Shown here: positions 24,990 through 34,000 of the stretch, in pieces
How positions within the stretch are numbered: position 1 is the first letter of the stretch
How the letters are laid out: each line of letters starts with the position of its first letter
Source of the DNA: JAAEPI01 sp964352625
GTDB lineage: Bacteria > Bacteroidota > Bacteroidia > Cytophagales > Cyclobacteriaceae
Assembly (NCBI GenBank): GCA_964352625.1
Contig: CAYGSD010000013.1
Span: forward strand, 1 to 64,000
Direction of reading: 5' to 3'
DNA length: 64,000 bases
Notes under the pieces: model-generated
The model's input: only the letters and a program-made list of their open reading frames with translations
The model's database searches: none
What the model was told of the DNA's origin: nothing
Translations under genes and position numbers: made by a program

Positions 24990-25406
24990 ATGAACGGAAT
25001 TAGAAATCAACTTAGAGCATTGGTGCAACTTGCCATTGTAGACGAGAAATTTGATAAAAGCGAAGAGATTCAAATTCTTGCAATTGGAAAAGCCAATGGT
25101 GTGCCTGAGTCCGAAATCCGTGAATTCATTGAGGCTGGGCTCAGGGCTAAAAATACCGAAATCAAGCTCGACTTCAGTATACTGGGGTTCGACGAGAAAT
25201 TTGAGTATTTGTACAACATCATTCAGCTTATGAAAATTGATCATGAAGTATTTCTTAGTGAAATCAGGTATTGTGAGGAGGTAGCCGTCAAGCTTGGATT
25301 CGACAAAAAAGTGGTTAGCAAGATGTCTTCAATGATATACAGTGATCCGAGCATTACAACCAACAGAGAAAAATTAAAGCAGAAGGTTAAAAAATTTATT
25401 GATTGA
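24990..25406 (+). CDS. TerB-like protein, copy 1
   Basis: A 138-residue all-helical protein of the TerB (tellurite resistance) type. The N-terminal helix NQLRALVQLAIVDEKFDKSE, the QILAIGKANGVPE segment and the later MKIDHEVFLSEIRYCEEVA segment (both with negative residues near the N-terminus of helices) match the TerB fold. It is a diverged tandem copy of the next gene (44 bases downstream). A tellurite role is not implied; family members are widely used as metal-binding or regulatory modules. Confidence 0.78.
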   Translation: MNGIRNQLRALVQLAIVDEKFDKSEEIQILAIGKANGVPESEIREFIEAGLRAKNTEIKLDFSILGFDEKFEYLYNIIQLMKIDHEVFLSEIRYCEEVAVKLGFDKKVVSKMSSMIYSDPSITTNREKLKQKVKKFID

Positions 25407-25449
25407 AAAGTCTATATTTAAAACTCGTAAAAAATAAACACAGCCTACT

Positions 25450-25845
25450 ATGAGCATAAGAGCACAACTCAGCACGCTTATTCAATTAGCCAATGCAGAT
25501 GGGGAGTTTTCAGGAGATGAGAAGCAGCTCATCTATATGATTGGCAAAGCCAATGGACTTAAAGAACAAGAAATAGATGATTTAGTGGAGACTCCAGAGC
25601 CAATGCCTCCGGTGAGTACGATGACCGATGAAGATAAGTTTGATTATTTGTACAATGTCGTTCAGTTAATGAAAATCGATAGTCAGGTGTACTTGAGCGA
25701 AATCAAATACTGTGAGGAGATTGCTGAGAAGTTAGGCTTCAAGAAAAAAGTTGTGGGAGCCCTATCTAAGCAGATTTACAGCGACCCATCCATCACTGCC
25801 AATGTGGACAGCCTTAGAAAGGCAGTGAAGAAATACGAAATCTAA
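25450..25845 (+). CDS. TerB-like protein, copy 2
   Basis: A 131-residue paralogue of the preceding gene, sharing the layout RAQLSTLIQLANADGEFSGDE, MIGKANGLKEQEIDD, then DKFDYLYNVVQLMKIDSQVY and CEEIAEKLGFKKKVV. The first helix has the DGEFS acidic turn expected for TerB metal binding; copy 1 has DEKFDK instead. The copies end in a similar IYSDPSITxN stretch. Both genes probably arose by tandem duplication and belong to the SDR transcription unit. It converges on the nat gene with 16 bases between stops. Confidence 0.8.
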   Translation: MSIRAQLSTLIQLANADGEFSGDEKQLIYMIGKANGLKEQEIDDLVETPEPMPPVSTMTDEDKFDYLYNVVQLMKIDSQVYLSEIKYCEEIAEKLGFKKKVVGALSKQIYSDPSITANVDSLRKAVKKYEI

Positions 25846-25861
25846 GAATCACCTACCTAAC

Positions 25862-26677
25862 CTAGACCTGGAGGAGTGTTTGATAACTAATATCAAAATG
25901 CTCCTCCATTTTTGTGAAAAAGTCATCGTCGTTAAGAACCGCGATGTGAATGTCTTCCCCCCTTTCCTGAATCCGAAGTTTACCGTCCGAAAGAGTAATT
26001 CTACCTTCAGGAGTCAGCATTGTTATAATTTTCTTTCCAACGAACGGCGACTCTGGTGAGCTTTGTTTGAAATTGATCTGGTCCAAGAATTCAATAGGCT
26101 CCCTCATCTGAATTTTGAATCGATAGAGCGGCTCAAAATTCTGCGTGTCCAAAGTTCGCTTAATGAAATAGTTGTCGTCCGGATCAATAAAAAACTTGAA
26201 GTATCTATTGAAATCCATCTGAAGGGAAAGAAGGTCCAGCTTTTTTGGGTAAATAAAGCCATCACCGAACCCAACATCACACAAATAAATGCTGTCCTGT
26301 ATTTTCACCAGTATGGCCATGTGGTCATATTCCGGCCCGAATTCTTCTGTTTCTTTATTCAAAACATTGGCCGAAATCAACTGGCATTCATAGCCGAGGT
26401 GAACCAATAAATGGTAAAACAAAAGATTCAGTTCGTAGCAAAACCCCCCGCGCTTTGTTGGGATTATTTTATTAAAAATTTTTCTGACATCAGGGGTAAT
26501 TGGACGCCTAAAGTGTACGTCCAAATTTTCAAAAGGAATGACCATCTGGTGCTGCCGATGCAACTGCCGCAGATAGTTGAGCGATGGCAGCTCTTTGAAC
26601 AAACCGAGCTTGTTAAGGTACGTGGCTGTATCAATAGCGGCAACTTTCGGCCTGGTCTTGAAATGATTCAGCTCCAT
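25862..26677 (-). CDS. nat: Arylamine N-acetyltransferase
   Basis: A 271-residue cytoplasmic enzyme transferring acetyl (or other acyl) groups from CoA to arylamines or related acceptors. The catalytic triad is complete: Cys80 in RGGFCYELN, His119 in EYDHMAILV and Asp134 in DVGFGDG. The N-terminal FENLDVHFRRPI segment is family-typical. Length is normal for bacterial NAT. Its start overlaps the stop of the secreted-protein gene by one base (TGATG), so the two genes are translationally coupled. Confidence 0.95.
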   Translation of the reverse strand: MELNHFKTRPKVAAIDTATYLNKLGLFKELPSLNYLRQLHRQHQMVIPFENLDVHFRRPITPDVRKIFNKIIPTKRGGFCYELNLLFYHLLVHLGYECQLISANVLNKETEEFGPEYDHMAILVKIQDSIYLCDVGFGDGFIYPKKLDLLSLQMDFNRYFKFFIDPDDNYFIKRTLDTQNFEPLYRFKIQMREPIEFLDQINFKQSSPESPFVGKKIITMLTPEGRITLSDGKLRIQERGEDIHIAVLNDDDFFTKMEEHFDISYQTLLQV

Positions 26678-27633
26678 CAGATACGTTTAAAAGCGATCCT
26701 CAAATTCAGAATAAAATTCTCAAGTGACTTTTCCCAGCTTACATCAGCATCCCACTCCTTTCCCACAAAGACCTCATGATTTACCGTTTGCCTAAAGTAA
26801 TATTTGTGAACCAATGCATTAACCGGGATCGTCTTCAGTCGAGTGTCCGTGCTGTCTCCTTTTACTGTGGAGATGTAGTCTGTTTCGTTGCTCCCGGCTG
26901 TTCTGAAATTCAATAGCTTTTTAACAGAACTTCCACTTGTTGACATGCTAACAAGTATGTATTGATATCCCTGCCTGAAAGCATCGTCATCATCCGTGTA
27001 GTCAAAGAGTTCATACTGGAATGGATAGTCTGACATGATTTCCACCAGCTTTTCATTATCCTTTTCGTTTGGGTTCCTGGCCACTCCAAGGGTCAGCCGC
27101 CGGATTTGATCTGGATAATTCGTGGACGCAGAATACTTGGTAAAAGGAATGTCAACGAAGATTTCGGCATTAGTCGGGCTTAGGAAATTTTCAATGGGGT
27201 GTCCCGCTTTTTTTATATCCTGACCAAGGCGTAAGAATGCTTGGTTAATAGAACCGGCTTCCGTTTTCCATTGAATTTCATTTTTTGTCAATGGCATTAT
27301 TGATAGCTCGAAAAGGCTGCTGGCATTTTTCGAAACTAGAATTCGGTGTTTGACCATGCGCTGAGCGAAAAACAATTGATAGCTTTCCTTGCTAGACTGA
27401 CTGGCCTCCCAATCATCGATGTGCAGGTAACCAATCGCATCAATTCCCATAATGGAGAGATTGCTCTGGATTTTCGTGGCTTGCTCTTTCCAATTTCCTC
27501 TTACCAAAAACTCCCCTTTTTTTTCCAAAGGAAGGTCGATAATGACAATAGATCTTTCGGTAACCAATGTAGGAGGTATCTGGCTTGTCGCTTTAAATCC
27601 GATTAATAGTCCGAGTAAAATGGCAATTCTCAT
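26677..27633 (-). CDS. Secreted protein of unknown function, 318 residues
   Basis: The N-terminus MRIAILLGLLIGFKATSQI is a signal peptide with an SQ cleavage site. The rest is soluble, without recognised catalytic motif. It shows a mixed alpha/beta pattern with the acidic stretch ELFDYTDDDDAFRQGYQ near residue 215 and a C-terminal helical EKSLENFILNLRIAFKR. It is coupled by a TGATG overlap to nat; the partnership may be only transcriptional. The upstream divergent gene is tag. Confidence 0.7.
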   Translation of the reverse strand: MRIAILLGLLIGFKATSQIPPTLVTERSIVIIDLPLEKKGEFLVRGNWKEQATKIQSNLSIMGIDAIGYLHIDDWEASQSSKESYQLFFAQRMVKHRILVSKNASSLFELSIMPLTKNEIQWKTEAGSINQAFLRLGQDIKKAGHPIENFLSPTNAEIFVDIPFTKYSASTNYPDQIRRLTLGVARNPNEKDNEKLVEIMSDYPFQYELFDYTDDDDAFRQGYQYILVSMSTSGSSVKKLLNFRTAGSNETDYISTVKGDSTDTRLKTIPVNALVHKYYFRQTVNHEVFVGKEWDADVSWEKSLENFILNLRIAFKRI

Positions 27634-27686
27634 TGTGGCTAAATTATATATTATTCAACCTACCTTTAGTTGAAAAATTATTTGAC

Positions 27687-28250
27687 ATGCCAAAAAGATG
27701 TAATTGGGCCGAAGGACAATTTGAAGATTATATCAAGTATCACGACGAGGAATGGGGCGTTCCGGTGCATGACGACCGTAAGCATTTCGAGTTTTTGGTT
27801 CTCGAAAGCGCACAAGCTGGGTTGAGTTGGGCAACTATTCTTAAAAAAAGAAATGGGTACAGAAATGCCTTTGCAAATTTTGATGTGAGCATAGTGGCAC
27901 AATATGGAAGTGGAATGGTGGAGGAATTGCTTCAAGATGCTTCAATAATTCGGAACAGAGCCAAAATCGAAGCGACCATTAACAACGCCAAGCGCTTCAT
28001 AGAAATTCAAGGAGAGTTCGGAACTTTTGACAAATATATCTGGGAGTTTGTAGGCGGAAAACCAATCATCAATCAGTGGAAATCAATGTCAGAAGTGCCC
28101 GTGACTACCCCTGAATCGGACGCCCTAAGCAAGGATTTGAAAAAGCGCGGGTTTAAGTTTCTAGGCTCCACCACCATCTATGCACATATGCAAGCTATTG
28201 GGCTAGTCAATGACCACACGGTCGACTGTTTCAGACATAGAGAAGTCTGA
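27687..28250 (+). CDS. tag: DNA-3-methyladenine glycosylase I
   Basis: A 187-residue constitutive alkylation-repair glycosylase of HhH fold. The zinc-snap ligands are all visible: Cys5 (KRCNW), His19 (KYHDEEWG), His177 and Cys181 (DHTVDCFRH). Substrate pocket segment LESAQAGLSWATILKKR holds the conserved Glu-Gln-Gly-Leu-Ser-Trp core. Start at ATG 27687 (MPKRCNW) gives normal length; the longer open frame to 27633 is not used. Confidence 0.96.
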   Translation: MPKRCNWAEGQFEDYIKYHDEEWGVPVHDDRKHFEFLVLESAQAGLSWATILKKRNGYRNAFANFDVSIVAQYGSGMVEELLQDASIIRNRAKIEATINNAKRFIEIQGEFGTFDKYIWEFVGGKPIINQWKSMSEVPVTTPESDALSKDLKKRGFKFLGSTTIYAHMQAIGLVNDHTVDCFRHREV

Positions 28251-28297
28251 GTAATTGATCAGGCAGTTCTATAAATTTGCCAACCGAATTCGCCGAC

Positions 28298-29368
28298 ATG
28301 ATAGAGAAACTGGAGGACATAAAGCACAGATTTGAGGAGGTGGGACAGCTCATCGTTCAGCCCGACATTGTTTCGGACATGGATAAATACTCCAAGCTGA
28401 ACAAGGAGTATAGCGATCTTGGGAAAATTGTAGAAAAATACAAGGAGTACACCCTGGCTACCGCTAATCTGAAGAACGCTAAAGAAGTTTTGAATACGGA
28501 AAAGGACCCTGAGTTTAGGGAAATGGCCAAGGGTGAAATTGAGGAACTGGAACCCGCCATTGAGAAATTGGAGGAGGAGCTGAAATACATGCTCATTCCA
28601 AGAGATCCTAATGACAGCAAGAATGTAATACTGGAAATCCGGGCAGGAACAGGCGGAGATGAAGCGGCACTTTTTGCAGGAGACTTGTTTAGGATGTACA
28701 GAAATTATGCGGACATCATGGGCTGGAATTTCTCCTTGATGAATGCCAATGAAGGAACGGCCGGCGGTTTCAAGGAAATCGTAGCTTCGATAGAAGGTGA
28801 GGACGTATTTGCTCAAATGAAATTTGAATCTGGCGTGCACCGAGTGCAAAGGGTGCCAGCCACCGAGTCACAAGGCAGGGTTCATACATCAGCGGCAACA
28901 GTTGCGGTACTACCAGAGGCGGAGGAAGTAGATGTGGAACTCAACATGGGTGACATCCGAAAGGACACATTTCGTGCATCGGGTGCAGGTGGTCAGCACA
29001 TCAACAAGACCGAATCGGCCATTCGACTTACTCACATTCCGAGTGGGTTGGTTGTAGAATGTCAGGATGGCCGTTCCCAACATAAAAACTATGCCCAGGC
29101 ATTGAAGGTGCTACGATCACGATTGTATGAAATTGAATTGAAAAAACACAATGATGCCATAAGTGCGGACCGCAAATCAATGGTGGGCACTGGTGACAGA
29201 TCTGATAAAATACGTACATACAATTATCCTCAGGGACGGGTTACCGATCATCGAATAAACATGAGCGTGCACAATCTACCAACGGTAATGGGTGGAGAGA
29301 TCGGCCAGTTCATAGAGGAGCTACGTATTGCAGAAAATGCAGAAAAATTAAAAGAAGGAGCAGCGTAA
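28298..29368 (+). CDS. prfA: Peptide chain release factor 1
   Basis: A 356-residue class I release factor recognising UAA and UAG. The catalytic GGQ is in ASGAGGQHINKTES (about residue 230) and the anticodon tripeptide PAT is in QRVPATESQGRVHT (about 187). Domain 1 (residues 1-100) is a helical coiled coil. The ATG at 28298 (MIEKLEDIK) is preferred over TTG 28277 because it matches the family start. It is followed 17 bases later by a frame leading into the beta-helix lipoprotein, so the two may be cotranscribed. Confidence 0.97.
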   Translation: MIEKLEDIKHRFEEVGQLIVQPDIVSDMDKYSKLNKEYSDLGKIVEKYKEYTLATANLKNAKEVLNTEKDPEFREMAKGEIEELEPAIEKLEEELKYMLIPRDPNDSKNVILEIRAGTGGDEAALFAGDLFRMYRNYADIMGWNFSLMNANEGTAGGFKEIVASIEGEDVFAQMKFESGVHRVQRVPATESQGRVHTSAATVAVLPEAEEVDVELNMGDIRKDTFRASGAGGQHINKTESAIRLTHIPSGLVVECQDGRSQHKNYAQALKVLRSRLYEIELKKHNDAISADRKSMVGTGDRSDKIRTYNYPQGRVTDHRINMSVHNLPTVMGGEIGQFIEELRIAENAEKLKEGAA

Positions 29369-29393
29369 AGCGTTAGTTGGAGGAATGAAAAAC

Positions 29394-29501
29394 ACCCCCA
29401 TTTCTGCGCGCCTTTCCACCGCACTCGCCCTCAAGGGGGGAGACTCAATTTCAAAATCCCCCTTTCAAGGGGGGTGTGTGAGGAATAGCGTTGGCGGGGG
29501 G
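29394..29501. repeat. G-rich inverted-repeat element in the leader of the beta-helix lipoprotein
   Basis: AAGGGGGG (29433-29440) can pair with CCCCCTT (29458-29464), which itself forms a near-palindrome with AAGGGGG (29467-29473). Flanking bits read CACCCCCATTTCTGCGCG and GGCGGGGGG. G-rich palindromes of this kind (CCCCCTT..AAGGGGG) recur as dispersed intergenic repeats in many Bacteroidota genomes, as I recall; copy number in this genome cannot be seen. It separates the prfA stop from the likely lipoprotein start. Confidence 0.55.
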
Positions 29502-30860
29502 ATGTTCTTCCTGCTTTTGATACTTTCCCTATCTTCCTGTCGCCCAGATGAAGAACTCGTCTCCACTTCACCCAACCTGCGTCTACAGATAAGCACCGAC
29601 ACAGTGCTCTTTGATACCCTTCTTAGTCAGAGAGGAAGCATTACACGGCGTTTCAGGATTTATAACCCTAATAAGGCCGCTGTAAAATTTGATGAGATTC
29701 GATTAGGCAAAGGAAACAACTCGGATTATTCTCTGATCATTAATGGAAAAGAGTCCAATCGCATTCGCAATGAGACCCTCTTCGGCAAAGACAGCCTTCA
29801 GGTTTTGGTCTCTGTGTTCATCGATCCACAGGATCAGAACCTCCCATATTTGGTCAAGGACTCGGTGGTTTTCGACTGGAATGGCAACTCCGGCCATGTG
29901 AAACTGGTGGCTTATGGGCAGGATGCTATTTATGTAAATGCCGACACGTTGTGCAACGTAACCTGGACGGCAGATCGTCCTTATGTCATTTACAATTATG
30001 CGCTTGTAGACACCCTGTGTACCTTAAACATTGATCCCGGTGCGAGGGTTTTTTTGGACAATGATGCGGCCATTTTGGTTAAGGGTTCCTTGAAATTGAA
30101 TGGTGAATTTGATAATAGAATTACTGTAAGAAATTCGCGATTTGATGCGGCATATGAAGTTGCGCCCGGTCAATGGGATGCTATCTATTTACTTGAAGGA
30201 AGCACTGATAACGAAGTGCATTATTCTGACTTGACCAATGGCACTATTGGATTGAGGGTGGGCACCCCCGACGATGATGACGATTTCGATTTGATCATAA
30301 CTAATTCCACCATAGGCCACATGTCCAGTTCAGGCATCCTCGCTTTCACTTCGGAAATTTACGCTAGCAATACGGTTGTCTATAATTGCAGGGATTACTT
30401 AGTTGGGAATTTCGCTGGAGGTACTTACCAATACGACCATTGCACCCTCTCCAATTTTCCCAATCTTTTCTCTCGAGATGAGCCGTCGGTCCAGTTTTCT
30501 GACAACATAGTAGTAGGCGGTGGATCGGTAATTTCTGCACCTCTGAACATCACGCTTAGGAACACCATAATTTGGGGATCTGAAAGAGAGGAATTGCTGA
30601 TTGTAGAAGGTGCAGGGGAGCCAGTTACTAGAAATTTTCTAACGGGAATTCTTCGCTCAGCTATTCCTTACAACAACTTCATTATTTCGCAAGAACAGAA
30701 CTTTCCCGGCTTCTTAAATCCTCAGTTATTTGACTATCATCTGGATTCACTTTCTTTTTCAATTGATAAAGGAACGGAAATAGGAATCTCATCTGATTTA
30801 GACGGCAACATCCGAGTCCCCAAACCTGATTTGGGGGCCTACGAGTACATAAAGGAATAG
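29502..30860 (+). CDS. Lipoprotein with right-handed beta-helix and choice-of-anchor Q-like end
   Basis: A 452-residue lipoprotein. The start ATG 29502 puts a hydrophobic stretch and lipobox SLSSC directly at the N-terminus (MFFLLLILSLSSCRPDEE); the frame open upstream to 29385 would add a repeat-encoded, signal-less leader and is rejected. After an immunoglobulin-like N-terminal part, residues about 150-400 show repeated strand-turn units (for example NSRFDAAYEV, NSTIGHMSSS, NTVVYNCRDYL) typical of a parallel beta helix. The end DLDGNIRVPKPDLGAYEY is the choice-of-anchor Q signature. It is probably exposed at the outer membrane; no catalytic residues are evident. Confidence 0.8.
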   Translation: MFFLLLILSLSSCRPDEELVSTSPNLRLQISTDTVLFDTLLSQRGSITRRFRIYNPNKAAVKFDEIRLGKGNNSDYSLIINGKESNRIRNETLFGKDSLQVLVSVFIDPQDQNLPYLVKDSVVFDWNGNSGHVKLVAYGQDAIYVNADTLCNVTWTADRPYVIYNYALVDTLCTLNIDPGARVFLDNDAAILVKGSLKLNGEFDNRITVRNSRFDAAYEVAPGQWDAIYLLEGSTDNEVHYSDLTNGTIGLRVGTPDDDDDFDLIITNSTIGHMSSSGILAFTSEIYASNTVVYNCRDYLVGNFAGGTYQYDHCTLSNFPNLFSRDEPSVQFSDNIVVGGGSVISAPLNITLRNTIIWGSEREELLIVEGAGEPVTRNFLTGILRSAIPYNNFIISQEQNFPGFLNPQLFDYHLDSLSFSIDKGTEIGISSDLDGNIRVPKPDLGAYEYIKE

Positions 30861-31025
30861 TTTGTCCTTTTGGCTTGTTTTTTGTTTCAGGAGCATCGTG
30901 TTTCCGGCCCTTCCGCATAAAAGATGATGTAGAATAAGGAAATACGTAGTTGTCGGTATAGATGCACCCAACCTAAAGTGTTAAATTTCCCGACCAATTT
31001 GAGTTTTTTACTTGAATCACCCACT

Positions 31026-34000
31026 ATGAAACCTCTTAACTGGAAGAAATTTGCAGGAATCCTACTCCTAGCTTTTGCGTCTTCAACCTCCCAAGGACAA
31101 GATTTGAATGCGGCTTTAGCCGAGCTGAATTCAAGATCGTCTGAAATAGTAGCCCTTATCCCGAACTCTTGGAGTATTCAGGATAGTCCAGGCCCAACGT
31201 ATAGCGGGCCAAATTTCATTGGCGATGGAGGCAATGATATGTACGATAATGGGAATTATTTAAATACTAACTTCAGTAGAGGGGCGAGTTATGCAGACAA
31301 TGCATTAAACTACTCTGATAATACGGTTTTTTCTAGCTCTAATCTTGGAACGACTGGTCAGTACTTTACTCGCCACCTTGACAAAATGTTTGTCTTTGGA
31401 GGTAAGCTTGATAATGTTTCTACTTTCCTTATAGAGGGTGATTTAGGTTCAGACGGTGGAGGAAATCAGGAATCCTATCAATTGACTCGCAACATCGGGG
31501 GCGAAGTTTATCGTGGGTTTGTTTGGCAGATTTATAATGCGGGTGATCCGTCTGTGAATCACTTGGTTATTGTGAAGGATTCAGGATCTAGTGCCTTTGC
31601 CACGGACAATGGAAGTACGGCGGGGTACGATCATACCATCAACAGTTTAAATGGGAATTCTGAAATTTATTTCCTGCTTTATGCTCAAACTGGCGGAGTT
31701 CAAATCTCTCAAGTGCAACATGAGGCAATCATGGATAAGGCTGTGGATATATTGTTTGATCAGAGCAACTCAGCCCTTTCTTTTAATGGGTCATCTGATT
31801 ACCTCTCGGGCACGGGCATCAATCTCGCCAATTCAGACTTCACAGTAGAGGGTTGGTTCAATACTAACGACCCATCGGCCAATCAAAATATGTTTGCTCA
31901 GGGTACAGCCGGAGTGATCAATCAAGCCCTGCATGTAAATTTAGAGGACACCAACATCAAGGTGGGCTTTTTCTCTGATGACGTGCTTGTGCCCTACACG
32001 GTGAACACGGGCTGGCACCATCTCGCTGTAACTCACAATACCACGACCTTAGAATCAACAGTATATGTAGACGGTAGTCTGGTTGGTTCAGGAACACATT
32101 CTTCCGCATTTACCGGAACGAGCTCCTTTTTTATTTCCAGAAATGGTTGGGACCCTTCTGGTTATTTCGATGGTCAACTCGACGATATCCGAATCTGGAA
32201 TACAGAAAGAACAGCCTCAGATATAGCAGCTAACTACGACAATGAACTAGTCCCATCCCTTTACAACGATTTGGTTTCCTACTTCGATTTCGGTTCGGGA
32301 TCGGGAACTACGGCATTTGATAGCAAAAGTGGATTTAATGGCACATTCAATGGCTCGCCCACCTGGGTGACTACTGCTCCAACCATCGATGCAGCACCTG
32401 AGATTAATCTCTACGGACTGGTTTTGAGCCCTTCGTCAGAAGAAGCAGATGTCGATATTATTCTTGGAAGCGCCTCCACGCTGTATTATGTAATCACTAC
32501 ATCGAGCACGGTTCCTACTGCCGCTCAAATCATCTTAGGGCAAGATCACACAGGTACCACGGCATATAATTTCAACGATTACAACATCGGGTTAGCGGGT
32601 CCTCAAAATTTTGGGGTTGGAAACACAAGTTTTACAAACGGAAATGACCTAACACCTGCTACGACCTATTACATATATTGGGTAGCTGATGATGGAGCAG
32701 GCGGACAATCTGAAGTCGTGTCTCAAGAGTTCATGACCACCATCGAACCAAGTGTCGAAATAAACACACTTTCTGTAACTACCACTACTCTCGAACCAGG
32801 TTCTATTGACAACTTGATCTACAAAATAGAGTTCGTTGTGACGGATGCTGATGCAGAGTTTGGAGGAATGTTTCTTACTCCTACTGTAACGTCTCAAGCG
32901 GATTTTGACAATTTTAACTTCTACTTGAACACCGGCTCGGATGATTTTGCAGCGGCTCAAAGTGGAGGAGATTTAGGAGATTCTGAATTTTTTGTGAGTC
33001 ACCCTTCTGGTGTCCCCGACGGAAATATTGGAATCCTTCCCGATCCTGCACTGACATTTACCGCAGGAACCACCACCTACATTTATGTGACAGCAGATAT
33101 AGCTTCTGGCGCGACCAATGGAAACACAATCTCGCTAGCAGCTCCAGCGGCTGAAAGCAACTTCGGATTCGGAGATGCGAACAAAGATGGGACGGATTTG
33201 GCCGGTGCAGGGCCGTTTACCATTGACACGCCTGTACCACCTCTTTGTACTATTGAGAACACTACAGCCAATCAGACTAGCGCTGGAGTCGGAGTATTCG
33301 GACAGACGTTCACTACTACATGCGGAGGACAGTTGGAAACAATCACGATGTATTTTAATGGCATTGCGAATGGAAATGGTGTACTGGACAATGTAACCGT
33401 GTCAGTGTATCAAGGCAATTCCGGTAACGGAACAGGAACCCTCGTTGGCTCTCAATTAACGAGTGTGGTTATTAATCCTAATACGACGCATGTTTTTGAT
33501 TTCTCTGGTGCGAGTGTGTATTTAGAAGATGCTACACAATACACCTTTATGGTTGATGACAATGGTGATGCCGATCAGCCAAACTTTGATTTCAAATCCG
33601 GAGGAAGTGCCTACAGCGGGGGATCAATGTGGTATGACGTTTTAGGGCCTATAAGTAACGCAACGGAATATACAAGTTTTGACTTGGCCTTTAGTATTGA
33701 TCTTGTCGAGCTACCCAATTTTGCAATGGATTTCAACGGCACTTCTGGTGCAGCTGACCTTGGCTCTCCTCTAATCCCAACTGGAACGACCGATGAGTTC
33801 ACCATTGAAGCTTGGGTAAACACAACGGCCACTACCGGGTCGATTATCGGTCAATATGGAGGTGGTGAAACCAACAGGTTCTCACTTTATTTCAACGGAT
33901 CGGATCTCTTTTACTGGAAGGGAGGAACTGCTACGAACATTCCATTGTCAGGAGTCAATGATGGCACTTGGCATCACGTGGCTGCTACCAAAAATGAAAA

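Noticed and set aside
28259..28849. 196-codon frame antisense to prfA
   Set aside because: It lies inside a certain prfA gene, has no recognisable domain and a composition typical of an antisense shadow.
29385..29501. N-terminal extension of the beta-helix lipoprotein
   Set aside because: The extension is encoded by the G-rich repeat and would bury the lipobox; ATG 29502 places it correctly.
30861..31025. Bacteroidota promoter (TTTG ... TAnnTTTG) ahead of the giant gene
   Set aside because: Only partial matches with wrong spacing. A six-base AAAGGA/TCCTTT hairpin after the beta-helix gene was also too weak to call a terminator.
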